Shown: positions 44,900 to 52,849 of the stretch, in pieces
How positions within the stretch are numbered: position 1 is the first letter of the stretch
Layout of the letters: every line of letters begins with the position of its first letter
DNA from: JAAEPI01 sp965212145
GTDB taxonomy: Bacteria; Bacteroidota; Bacteroidia; Cytophagales; Cyclobacteriaceae
DNA: 64,000 bases
Reading direction: 5' to 3'
Assembly (NCBI GenBank): GCA_965212145.1
Contig: CBDBUY010000001.1
Location: forward strand, 124,001-188,000
Translations under genes and position numbers: made by a program
The notes under the pieces: model-generated
What the model saw: the letters and a program-made list of their open reading frames with translations, nothing else
Database searches by the model: none
Told to the model about the DNA's origin: nothing

Positions 44900-44994
44900 T
44901 ACCGGCCTTGTGCCAGGATCTAATAAAGCCAAACAAACCTTCTCTAATCCTTAGATTATGAGATGCCGGAATAAATCCGGCAATCTTCTGAGCG
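44900..44994. repeat. REPIN-like double palindrome, copy C
   Basis: TACCGGCCTTGTGCCAGGA, then ATCTAATAA, spacer, TTATGAGAT, TGCCGG-AATAAAT-CCGGCA. The right half matches copy A exactly over GATTATGAGATGCCGG and beyond; the spacer matches copy B. It lies 24 bases from the 5' end of the GIY-YIG gene, and its end is 33 bases from addA. Confidence 0.85.
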
Positions 44995-45027
44995 TAGAAA
45001 GAGCTTCCAAACCTCATATTTCATTCT

Positions 45028-48000
45028 TTAGGAAACCAGTTGAACCATTTGATCCTTCAAATACAACAAATACCCGCTTGCCTGATACCCCATACCTTTC
45101 AGTAAATTCACATACTCCCTCACCTGTTTCTCGTCACCGGTTTTTGGTTGTCCATTCTTAAAGTCAATCACCTTCGCTTCATTCCCTTTGATGATAACTC
45201 GGTCCATCCGCTTGGTTTCGCCATCCTTTGGCAAAACAACCACCTCCGTCTTCACCTTATAATCTCCACTGAACCAGTCCTTGATTTCCGGATTCTCCCA
45301 AAGGCCATTGATTAGCTTTTCATATCTGAGCTTATCCTGCTTTGGTAAGTCATTTCGTTTTTCATATCGATCCAGCACATCGGTTGTCAGTTCCCAATGT
45401 GTGATCTCGGAAAGAATCTGATGAAGCAAGATTCCTTCATTTCGTTGCTTCTCCACCTCATCATCAAAGAATGCCTTCCCAGTCTTTCTGATGGACAACT
45501 TACCGCTCCATTTGTTCGACTGATAACCCTTGAGCTGCAGGAGGTCTTCGGGTTCTCGTTGAGTCATCACTTCCAAATGCCCCTGCTTGAAAACCCCAGA
45601 GGCCTCATGCCACCCATTCGGCTGCTGCTCGCTCAATACAGCCCAAATCAGCTTTGAAGCACTCCCATACATTTTCTTTTTCTCCTTCGGTGGCGCTTCA
45701 CAAAACGCAATCAACCCGCATTCTGCCCGAGTAAACGCCACGTAGAGGACGTTCAAGCTTTCAAGGTGCCACTTGGCCAGTTCGTCCTTATAGGCCGATG
45801 AGAATTCCGTTTTTTCCAGCTCTGATTTATAGTCGATGGGCAATGATTCAACTTCCGCAAATCGGTCGTCCTGCGGCGCAGAATACCAGGAAGTATGCTC
45901 CTTACTGTCCATCGAGAAATTGCAGAATGGCACAATGACTATCGGATACTGCAATCCCTTGGCTTTGTGTGAGGTGATGATTTCCACTGCTCCAAGTGCG
46001 CCTGTTAGTTTCACAGATCGCTTGGCACCTACATCCTCCCACCACTCCAAAAACAACCGAATATCGGATCGGTGATTCTTACTGTACTCTAAAATGGCAT
46101 CTTGAAATGCCTGCAAATAGGCGAATTCAGTTTCGATTTTGTCCAATTCAAATGACCGAACCAGCACTTCAGTCAATTCAAAAATGGGAAGATGAAGCAA
46201 GTGAGATTTGAACTTTCTAAATTCCTCCGGCAGACCCTCCTCGGTGAGCATCGCAAAGTCCTCATGATTTTCGAATGCCTTACTCTGAACAGACTCTTGA
46301 TATTTGAAAACCAGATCACTGAGAATCGTTTTGTCAGTTGGATAAACCAGATGACCAAATGCGGCCAGAATCAATTGCACGACCGGAGAATTGCGAAGCA
46401 ACATGCCATCGTCGGAAATCACCTCCAGTTTGGTTTCGTTCTCACGCTTGAACCACTGAACAAAATCCACCAGATCGGCCGCCTCGCGGTTGGTACGGAC
46501 CAGCAATGCTATGTCATTCATACTGTGGCCTTCGGAAAGTAATCCCTCCAGCACTTCTACTGTGCGTGTCATGGCTACTTCCTTCCAATACTCCCCACTC
46601 TCCTTCTTCAGAAACTCAACCTGCACCAGCCCCTCCACAGACTCGTTCTGGGGAGCTACAGATTGTTGGACCCCTTCATACGTCTGCAAAAATGCCTGAG
46701 CACCTTCCGAATTCAGCAACTCAAACATTTCTGTTGTCATCGTCCTGGCCGAATTTGCAAAAAGCATGTTATTAAATGCAACGACGTTTTTGGCGCTTCG
46801 ATAATTCACATCACCAGCCTGCCATGCCGCTTGCGGGAAGTCTTCTTGAATGCCGCTGAGAAGCAGCGTTGGGTCGCCTCCTCGCCAGCTGTAAATGGAC
46901 TGCTTAGCATCCCCCACCACGATGCTTTCCTGACCTTGACTCAGGCTTTCTTCGAGCAATGGCTTGAAGTTCTTCCATTGCAGTCGCGAGGTGTCCTGAA
47001 ATTCGTCTAAAAGAAAATGCTTGTATCTGCTTCCAACTTTTTCATAAATAAATGGCGATCCGGAATCGTCAATGATTTGGGAGAGAAAGTCTGGCAAATC
47101 GGAAATCATGATCACTTCCTCTTCCCGTTTATATTCCTGAAGCCTTCTCGCTAAATCAGACAAAAGGCCAAGCGTATAAAGGTGCTCTAGAGACGCTTTT
47201 GCTGTGAAATACTCAGACTGATTCTGATCATAGAACTCCAGTGCTTTTTCAACAATGGGAATTCCTTTTTGACTGGCGAACTGAATGATCAAGTCCTTTT
47301 TCGAGCTGGTTTTAGTTGTCCATTTCGAAGGATCATCCTTTGCCGTCAAAATGGTTTTGTTGAACGGGTCCTTAATATCCCCTGATACCAATCGGCCAAA
47401 AAAGTTCGGAATGACCTGCTTCGATCCACCGGCGAATTCATCCAACTCAATTCCCGACCCCTCTTGCTCTGTAAAAAATTGTTTTCCAATTTCCGCTAAT
47501 CCCTTTTCAAAGTTCCTTTTGGTGTCCAGCAGGTTTTTCTTGAGGACTTTCAGTTTTGCCTTAGCGGTCTCATCGCTAAACTGATTCTGTGCGAGACCTT
47601 TGAATTCTTCCTGAAATAGCTGCTTTGCCAGATCGCGAATTTCCCCTCTGAATTCGTACCCTTCCCCCTCTCCTAGCTTGCTGCCTGCAAACTCAATGAG
47701 CCACTCTTTTAGCTGCGGATCGTCGATATCGGTGAAAATATCGGAGGCGATATATTCGGCTACTTTATCCGAGTCAAGCTCAATCCCAAAACTTCCCTGC
47801 AGCCCGATCTCTCTTGAAAAAGCCCGAATGACCCGATGAAAAAAAGTGTCAATTGTAGAGATACTGAAGAACCCGTAATGGTGCAAAAGATGGGTGAGCG
47901 TGTCTTTAGCTTTCTTCTGAACCTCCTCACGAGTAATTCCTAATTCGGCTGAGAACTCGTCAACCAAGGCATGTTCGCCATTCTTGATTTCAATAAGAAA

Positions 48001-48165
48001 TTCCAGGACGCGCTCCTTCATTTCCTGTGCCGCCCGATTCGTGAATGTAACGGCCAGAATTGACTGATAATAGTCCGAAGAACGAAGTGCTAGACGCAAA
48101 TACTCCTTTGCAAGGGTGTACGTTTTACCGGATCCGGCGGATGATTTGTAGATGGTCAGAGACAC
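45028..48165 (-). CDS. addA: AddA-like UvrD-family helicase/exonuclease
   Basis: 1045 residues. ATP-dependent helicase-nuclease that processes double-strand DNA ends for RecA loading. Walker A is YKSSAGSGKTYTLAKEY at the N terminus, followed by AVTFTNRAAQEMKERV (motif Ia), LLDEFQDTSRLQW (Walker B) and VVGDAKQSIYSWRGGD (motif III). Later come ITSHKAKGLQYPIVI (motif V) and LNVLYVAFTRAE (motif VI). The C-terminal nuclease has RMDRVIIKG and VIDFKNG. It pairs with the AddB-like gene downstream. Normally these two are adjacent; here a repeat island intervenes. Confidence 0.9.
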   Translation of the reverse strand: MSLTIYKSSAGSGKTYTLAKEYLRLALRSSDYYQSILAVTFTNRAAQEMKERVLEFLIEIKNGEHALVDEFSAELGITREEVQKKAKDTLTHLLHHYGFFSISTIDTFFHRVIRAFSREIGLQGSFGIELDSDKVAEYIASDIFTDIDDPQLKEWLIEFAGSKLGEGEGYEFRGEIRDLAKQLFQEEFKGLAQNQFSDETAKAKLKVLKKNLLDTKRNFEKGLAEIGKQFFTEQEGSGIELDEFAGGSKQVIPNFFGRLVSGDIKDPFNKTILTAKDDPSKWTTKTSSKKDLIIQFASQKGIPIVEKALEFYDQNQSEYFTAKASLEHLYTLGLLSDLARRLQEYKREEEVIMISDLPDFLSQIIDDSGSPFIYEKVGSRYKHFLLDEFQDTSRLQWKNFKPLLEESLSQGQESIVVGDAKQSIYSWRGGDPTLLLSGIQEDFPQAAWQAGDVNYRSAKNVVAFNNMLFANSARTMTTEMFELLNSEGAQAFLQTYEGVQQSVAPQNESVEGLVQVEFLKKESGEYWKEVAMTRTVEVLEGLLSEGHSMNDIALLVRTNREAADLVDFVQWFKRENETKLEVISDDGMLLRNSPVVQLILAAFGHLVYPTDKTILSDLVFKYQESVQSKAFENHEDFAMLTEEGLPEEFRKFKSHLLHLPIFELTEVLVRSFELDKIETEFAYLQAFQDAILEYSKNHRSDIRLFLEWWEDVGAKRSVKLTGALGAVEIITSHKAKGLQYPIVIVPFCNFSMDSKEHTSWYSAPQDDRFAEVESLPIDYKSELEKTEFSSAYKDELAKWHLESLNVLYVAFTRAECGLIAFCEAPPKEKKKMYGSASKLIWAVLSEQQPNGWHEASGVFKQGHLEVMTQREPEDLLQLKGYQSNKWSGKLSIRKTGKAFFDDEVEKQRNEGILLHQILSEITHWELTTDVLDRYEKRNDLPKQDKLRYEKLINGLWENPEIKDWFSGDYKVKTEVVVLPKDGETKRMDRVIIKGNEAKVIDFKNGQPKTGDEKQVREYVNLLKGMGYQASGYLLYLKDQMVQLVS

Positions 48166-48230
48166 ATAACGAAGCTAAATCTTCGATCTGTTTTCCCCTA
48201 AAAATGAATTAAAAGGTTATCCACAATAAA

Positions 48231-48257
48231 AGAGTCCCAATCGATTGATCGGGACTC
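48231..48257. terminator. Hairpin between addA and the LytTR cluster
   Basis: GAGTCCC and GGGACTC are perfect 7-bp arms around AATCGATTGATC. It lies between addA (5' side) and the end of the minus-strand gene at 48300. The A-rich flank AATAAAAGAG supplies a T-run on the minus strand, so it probably ends the LytTR cluster transcript. Confidence 0.7.
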
Positions 48258-48299
48258 AGTCCTATTTTGAGTTTGTCCAGTATGAATGTTTTTTAGAAG

Positions 48300-49529
48300 C
48301 TAGTTGAAGGAGATTTTCTGGACTTTTTCCCATGGGATATAAATTGGATTGCTCCCCTTGAAGACCAGGATTCCGGTGTTGAATTCGTTCACGTCTTGCG
48401 AATCCCATAGAACCATCTTTTCGCCATTTTTCAGCGTCACATTGGATGAGTCATCGTTTCTCGGCTCAATAGATTTAATGTTTCGAAATGGCACCACAAA
48501 CTCGGTTTTGTCAACCTCACCATCCAGAACTTCAAAGTCATAAGCCTCGTCAAGATCATAGACAATCTTACCCGAATGCGAGTCTCCGTTGGTCACTGTG
48601 ACTGTCCCCGTTAGTTCCGTTTGACTGCTGAAATCGCTGTATTTCACCGACGACTTAGGTGCCTCTGAAAAAACTACTTTATCAAATTCTTTCCAAGGGA
48701 TATCCACACGACCCATTCCTTCTATGGTCACAATGATTCCGCGGTTTCCGCTATCCACGTCGTTGCTATCATCCAGTTCCAATTCTCTTCCGCTCTTCAA
48801 GACGATGATGCTGCTGCTGTAGCCATCACGCTCGATGGACTTCAATTTCCCGAAAGGAATCGATACATCGCCATCATCTGAATCCCCGTCAAGTTTATCG
48901 GTGGTTACCCGCTCGTCATGATCCCACTGCACGTATCCGGTAAATTCTCCCTGCTCCCTGTAAACTGTCCCGTAAAGCGGATCACCAAACTTCGAATCAA
49001 GATTCCGTGGGGTGTCCATGAATTCTACCTTCTCAATGCGATCCCAATCAATCGACATCTCGCCGAGCTCGTCATCCAGAATTTTCACATCAGATCCAAT
49101 GTCATTGTAGCCACTGCCGTCCACTTCAATCTCTACCCCGTTCTGCATGGTCACCAGCACTTCGTCTCCTCGTATCACTTCCAGGGATTTTATCTCTCCG
49201 AATTGGCATCCAAACTGATGCTTAAAATCTGAGCGATAGCTCCAGTTGACATTGACGATATTCCATCGGCCATGGTACTTATCCGCCATTCGGTCTTCGA
49301 GATAATCCATTTCATCTCTTGATAAGAAATCGATGTTTTCATTTTCTTCCTTGGCGGCATTAAACATGTCCGTCCAGTAGACTTCCTCTTTTCCCCAACG
49401 AATGGGCCCGGTGTACGAGTCACCGTCTTCGGTGGTCACTTTGCCGTAGATAAACCCTTCATTCTGAGCGACAGACATAAAGGGAATGGCAAACATCAGG
49501 GTGATTAGGATTGGTTTTGAGATTTTCAT
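48300..49529 (-). CDS. Secreted repeat protein A (paralog of 51429-52685)
   Basis: About 409 residues from ATG 49529; an in-frame Met lies at 49550. The signal peptide SKPILITLMFAIPFMSVAQ is clear. The mature protein has about three beta-rich repeats of 110-130 residues, each with GxVxxxxGDxYxGxIxWDxDE, an acidic LDGDSDDGDVSIPF-like stretch, an IKSIE segment, LKSGRELELDDSNDVDSGN and an IPWxxxxKVxF end. It is acidic overall. No known family recognised. A paralog with the same repeats lies at the other end of the histidine kinase/regulator pair. Paired CCGAATCGGG sites precede it. Confidence 0.75.
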   Translation of the reverse strand: MKISKPILITLMFAIPFMSVAQNEGFIYGKVTTEDGDSYTGPIRWGKEEVYWTDMFNAAKEENENIDFLSRDEMDYLEDRMADKYHGRWNIVNVNWSYRSDFKHQFGCQFGEIKSLEVIRGDEVLVTMQNGVEIEVDGSGYNDIGSDVKILDDELGEMSIDWDRIEKVEFMDTPRNLDSKFGDPLYGTVYREQGEFTGYVQWDHDERVTTDKLDGDSDDGDVSIPFGKLKSIERDGYSSSIIVLKSGRELELDDSNDVDSGNRGIIVTIEGMGRVDIPWKEFDKVVFSEAPKSSVKYSDFSSQTELTGTVTVTNGDSHSGKIVYDLDEAYDFEVLDGEVDKTEFVVPFRNIKSIEPRNDDSSNVTLKNGEKMVLWDSQDVNEFNTGILVFKGSNPIYIPWEKVQKISFN

Positions 49530-49608
49530 TTGTCCTTGTATTTTGATCATAGGGTTAAAACAACTACCCTAAATACGCTGAATAAGGACACTTAGTAAAT
49601 AGAAAACC

Positions 49609-49642
49609 GACGAGTCGGGCATTGATTAGACCGAATCGGGAG
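49609..49642. promoter_or_regulatory. Paired operator-like sites upstream of secreted repeat protein A
   Basis: GACGAGTCGGGC and ACCGAATCGGGA carry TCGGG at 49615-49619 and 49636-49640, exactly 21 bp apart. The same motif and spacing occur upstream of the paralog at 52729-52762. LytTR regulators bind direct repeats about two helical turns apart, so the adjacent regulator is the likely ligand. Confidence 0.6.
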
Positions 49643-49662
49643 AAATCAAAGTTGAATTTTCG

Positions 49663-50418
49663 CTAGCGATCCAGCCATGCCTTGAACTCTCGCGTTTTGT
49701 CAGCACTCACGACCAGCTCCATTTCATTGGAGGGTTCCAAGTCAACTTTCAATCGGCCTTTGAAATAGGGGTGCAGTTCTGAGATAGAATCAAAAGAAAC
49801 CATGAATTGCCGATTGGCCCGGTAAAACTTATCCGGATCCACCTGCTCTTCCAAATTCTCAAGGGTCAAATCCAGTGGCAGTTTTTGACCATCGAAGGTC
49901 ACCAGATAAGTGAGCTTGTTCATCGAAAAAAAGTAAGACACTTTTTCGATGGCCACAGCTTTGATTTTTTGTCCAGCCTTAATTAGGAAACGCGAACGGT
50001 AGTTCTTCTTCGCCTCATTCATCAGCTCGACCAAACTTTCAAACTGATCCGGCGTAGTTTCCGTGCTGCGTCTTTCAGCTAGTTTTTCAAAGGCTTGTTC
50101 CAGCTGTTCCTGGTCAATCGGCTTCAAGAGGTAATCGATGCTGTTCACCTCAAATGCCTTGATCGCATAGTGATTGTAGGCCGTCACGAAGATGACCGGC
50201 ACCTTAATATTGAGCTCCTGAAAGAGTTGAAAACTCAACCCATCCTGCAACCGGATATCGCTAAGGATGGCATCCGGCATGTCATTTTTCTTGAACCATT
50301 CCAGGCCTTTCTTAATCGAGGGAACCAGACCCACGACTTCCACGTCCGAGATCTTATCGAGCATTTTGGTCAATGCCTCTGCAGCCAGTTTTTCGTCTTC
50401 AAGAATTAGAATTTTCAT
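49663..50418 (-). CDS. LytTR-family response regulator
   Basis: 251 residues. The receiver domain begins MKILILEDEKLAAEAL, with phosphoacceptor Asp54 in ILSDIRLQDG and the conserved FVTAYNHYAIKAFE and LLKPID. The LytTR DNA-binding domain occupies about 140-250 (FLIKAGQKIKAVAIEKVSYF, FYRANRQFMVSFDSI). The start overlaps the kinase stop by 4 bases, so the pair is translated together. It probably binds the paired CCGAATCGGG sites upstream of the two flanking repeat-protein genes. Confidence 0.93.
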   Translation of the reverse strand: MKILILEDEKLAAEALTKMLDKISDVEVVGLVPSIKKGLEWFKKNDMPDAILSDIRLQDGLSFQLFQELNIKVPVIFVTAYNHYAIKAFEVNSIDYLLKPIDQEQLEQAFEKLAERRSTETTPDQFESLVELMNEAKKNYRSRFLIKAGQKIKAVAIEKVSYFFSMNKLTYLVTFDGQKLPLDLTLENLEEQVDPDKFYRANRQFMVSFDSISELHPYFKGRLKVDLEPSNEMELVVSADKTREFKAWLDR

Positions 50419-51419
50419 ACCTCTTCGATTTCAATTAAAGGAATCCTGACTTTGAACTCATTCTCATCTTTTTCGATCGCCAAATCACGATCCGTGAAAT
50501 AGGCAATTCGATCCTTTATGTTCTTTAAACCTGTCCCGGATTTTGTCTTCAAATCCTCCTGTTTCTCGCGAATGTTATTTCCAACTAAAACCTCATCACC
50601 TTCAGAATAAATGTAAATCAGCAGCGGATCTTCCTCCGAGGCGATGTTGTGCTTCACCGCATTTTCAATGAGCATCTGAATGGTCAGTGGCGGCAACATC
50701 ATGGCTCGGCACTCATCAGAAACGTCCATGCGGACATTCATGGCGACACCAAATCTGGCGTCCAGCAGGAAGGTATAAGATTCAATAAACTCCAATTCTT
50801 CCTCCAAGGAAATCAGGTCTTCCGAGCTGGATTGAAGCATCTTCCGGTAAACCTGCGCAAAACGCACCAAGAATTGTTTGGATGATTCTTTGTCTTTATC
50901 GATTAGGGCTGATAAAATATTCAAGTTATTGAAAAGGAAATGAGGGTCTAGGTGATTCTTGAGGTTTCGCAGCTCCGACCGAATGCTCTCCTTTTGGTAT
51001 ATTTCCATTTCCACCTGGCTTTTTCTCCAATAATTGAGAAACTGGATGGAAAAATACATGGAGAAAACGGGGATAAACAGCAGCGCACCAAAAAGGTTGG
51101 TTGTCAATATTTGGGATAGCGACGGGGGCGTGCTGATCATGGCTAATCTGAGAATCAGGTAACAGATATTCACTATGCCAATGGACAGAATGTATCCCAA
51201 AACCAGATGGATGAAGAAGCGCTTCTTCCCGTAACGCTCCCAGGGCATTTCCTTGTCCAACAGCAACCAAAGAAAACGATTGGCCCTCCACAGAAGAATC
51301 CCGACCAATAGAACCAAACAAATGGTGTAGGCCAGAAAAGATCCTGGAAATAAAAAATAGGACGTTATCGCCACCAGAATGATGGTGACCACCAATACCC
51401 AAACGTACCTTAATTTCAT
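50415..51419 (-). CDS. LytS/YehU-type sensor histidine kinase
   Basis: 334 residues. Four hydrophobic helices occupy the N-terminal 130 residues, followed by a short coiled coil and the kinase core with His160 in NHLDPHFLFNNLNIL and the N-box in ENAVKHNIASEED. GTGLKNIKDRIAYF is the G-box. No extracytoplasmic sensor domain of note, so the signal is probably sensed in or near the membrane. Coupled to the LytTR regulator (4-base overlap) and 9 bases after the upstream repeat-protein gene. Confidence 0.93.
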   Translation of the reverse strand: MKLRYVWVLVVTIILVAITSYFLFPGSFLAYTICLVLLVGILLWRANRFLWLLLDKEMPWERYGKKRFFIHLVLGYILSIGIVNICYLILRLAMISTPPSLSQILTTNLFGALLFIPVFSMYFSIQFLNYWRKSQVEMEIYQKESIRSELRNLKNHLDPHFLFNNLNILSALIDKDKESSKQFLVRFAQVYRKMLQSSSEDLISLEEELEFIESYTFLLDARFGVAMNVRMDVSDECRAMMLPPLTIQMLIENAVKHNIASEEDPLLIYIYSEGDEVLVGNNIREKQEDLKTKSGTGLKNIKDRIAYFTDRDLAIEKDENEFKVRIPLIEIEEV

Positions 51420-51428
51420 GTGAGCAAA

Positions 51429-52685
51429 TTATTCAAACACGATCTCCAGGACATCAGACCATCTAACATAATCTGAATCCTTCTCGTTTTTCGAAATGAT
51501 CAGAATACCACCGTTAGACCTGGAGACATCTCGCAATTTACCTAAAAGCAGGTTGGTCCCGTCCTTCAAGACGACCTCAGAATAGGTGTCATTTTTTGGA
51601 GCAATCCGGCGAAGGTTTCTGATAGGGATGGAATATTCTACGTCACCGTCTTTTCCTTCAATGAGCTCATATTCCCAGAATTCATCCAGATCATACACGA
51701 TCCGACCGGCGAAAGACTTGTTTTTTCTGGTATAAACCTGACCATAAATTCCCTTAGGTGTTTTAAAGTTCTTGTAAGGGACTCCACGTCTCGGCTCACT
51801 GAATTCCACCTTATCAAAGTTGCTCCATGGAATTTCCACATAGCCGATGTTTTCATTCATTACAACCACCCCTCGGTTGCCATCATCCACGTCATTCGAT
51901 CCGGTTAGGAATAACTCTCGACCTGATTTGAGCACCACCTCACTACCATCGCCACGTGATCTGATAGAGGCGATATTCTTGAAGGGGATGGAAAGGTCAT
52001 CTCGTCCAATATCCCCATCCAACTTCTCTTCACCTAATCGTTCATCAAGATCCCAAATGACATACCCTTCAAAATCTCCATTCTTAAAAGTCGAGACGGT
52101 TCCAAACAGATGCTCTCCTCCGGCAATCTCGCCTTTCGGGGCTTCTGAAAATTCAATGGATTTGATGCGATCCCACGGAACTTTGACTTTACCAAGTTCA
52201 TCGTCTGAGATATACAGCGTTGCACCCACATCGTTGTATCCCTTTCCGTTCAAAACGATCTCGGTTCCATCTTTATGGACCAGCGTCAATCGGGATTTAC
52301 CGATGCTCTTGATTTCTTTGATATCTCCAAACTGGCAAGAGAACTGATGAATCGTTCCCGAGGACATATTTTCTTTCCAGATACTCCCCACATCCCAGCT
52401 AAATCCCTTGGAATCATTTACTTCCACAGTCTTCTCCACTTTCATAGCGTTGAAGAGGTCCAGCCAAATGGCCTCCTCGTCACTCCAGCGAATTTGCCCG
52501 ACGTATTCGTTCGAATAGGTAGTGACCTTACCATAGATGTAACTGCTGCGATCTTGGGCTTTGAGTTCGTTTCCAAGGATTAGTAATGCCACAAGATTGC
52601 CGAGCAGCAAAATGATCTCCCGCTGATATTTCTTTAAGAATGAGTTTGAGTTTATCTCCACCATCACAATACTATTATTCATCAT
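51429..52685 (-). CDS. Secreted repeat protein B (paralog of 48300-49529)
   Basis: 418 residues from ATG 52685; ATG 52664 is an alternative. A hydrophobic signal (IILLLGNLVALLILGNELKAQ) precedes about three repeats matching the paralog: IYGKVTTYSNEYVGQIRWSDEE, QFGDIKEIKSIGKSRLTL, GYNDVGATLYISDDELGKV with VPWDRIKSIEFSEAP, then GYVIWDLDER, LKSGRELFLTGSNDVDDGN, IPWSNFDKVEFSEP, and a third set. Function unknown. It is first of the operon with the kinase and regulator, and paired CCGAATC(A/G)GGA sites lie upstream. Confidence 0.75.
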   Translation of the reverse strand: MMNNSIVMVEINSNSFLKKYQREIILLLGNLVALLILGNELKAQDRSSYIYGKVTTYSNEYVGQIRWSDEEAIWLDLFNAMKVEKTVEVNDSKGFSWDVGSIWKENMSSGTIHQFSCQFGDIKEIKSIGKSRLTLVHKDGTEIVLNGKGYNDVGATLYISDDELGKVKVPWDRIKSIEFSEAPKGEIAGGEHLFGTVSTFKNGDFEGYVIWDLDERLGEEKLDGDIGRDDLSIPFKNIASIRSRGDGSEVVLKSGRELFLTGSNDVDDGNRGVVVMNENIGYVEIPWSNFDKVEFSEPRRGVPYKNFKTPKGIYGQVYTRKNKSFAGRIVYDLDEFWEYELIEGKDGDVEYSIPIRNLRRIAPKNDTYSEVVLKDGTNLLLGKLRDVSRSNGGILIISKNEKDSDYVRWSDVLEIVFE

Positions 52686-52728
52686 GCGAGACTTTACGTG
52701 AATTTGTGAAATTAATCAGGCAAATCGT

Positions 52729-52762
52729 ACCGAATCAGGAAAATAGTGAACCGAATCGGGAA
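52729..52762. promoter_or_regulatory. Paired operator-like sites upstream of secreted repeat protein B
   Basis: ACCGAATCAGGAA (52729-52741) and ACCGAATCGGGAA (52750-52762), 12 of 13 identical and 21 bp apart. They lie between the divergent starts of repeat protein B and the BNR/VPS10 protein. The same pair, less perfect, lies upstream of the paralog at 49609-49642. Confidence 0.65.
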
Positions 52763-52792
52763 CCTGTTGATCTATATCTGTCAGGATTTCTT

Positions 52793-52823
52793 TTTGTCAA
52801 AGACCCTTTCGGTTGTAAATTCG
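52793..52823 (+). promoter_or_regulatory. Promoter of the BNR/VPS10 gene
   Basis: TTTG at 52793-52796, a 19-base spacer, then TAAATTCG at 52816-52823 (one mismatch to TAnnTTTG). It lies 27 bases before ATG 52850, supporting that start over the long upstream extension to 52640. Confidence 0.6.
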
Positions 52824-52849
52824 GAATCCTTTTAAACTCAACCTTAACC

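Noticed and set aside
44256..44994. Possible CRISPR array from three similar repeats
   Set aside because: Only three copies, irregular spacing of 164 and about 480 bases, each copy internally palindromic and about 95 bases long, and no cas genes. They are better read as REPIN-like elements.
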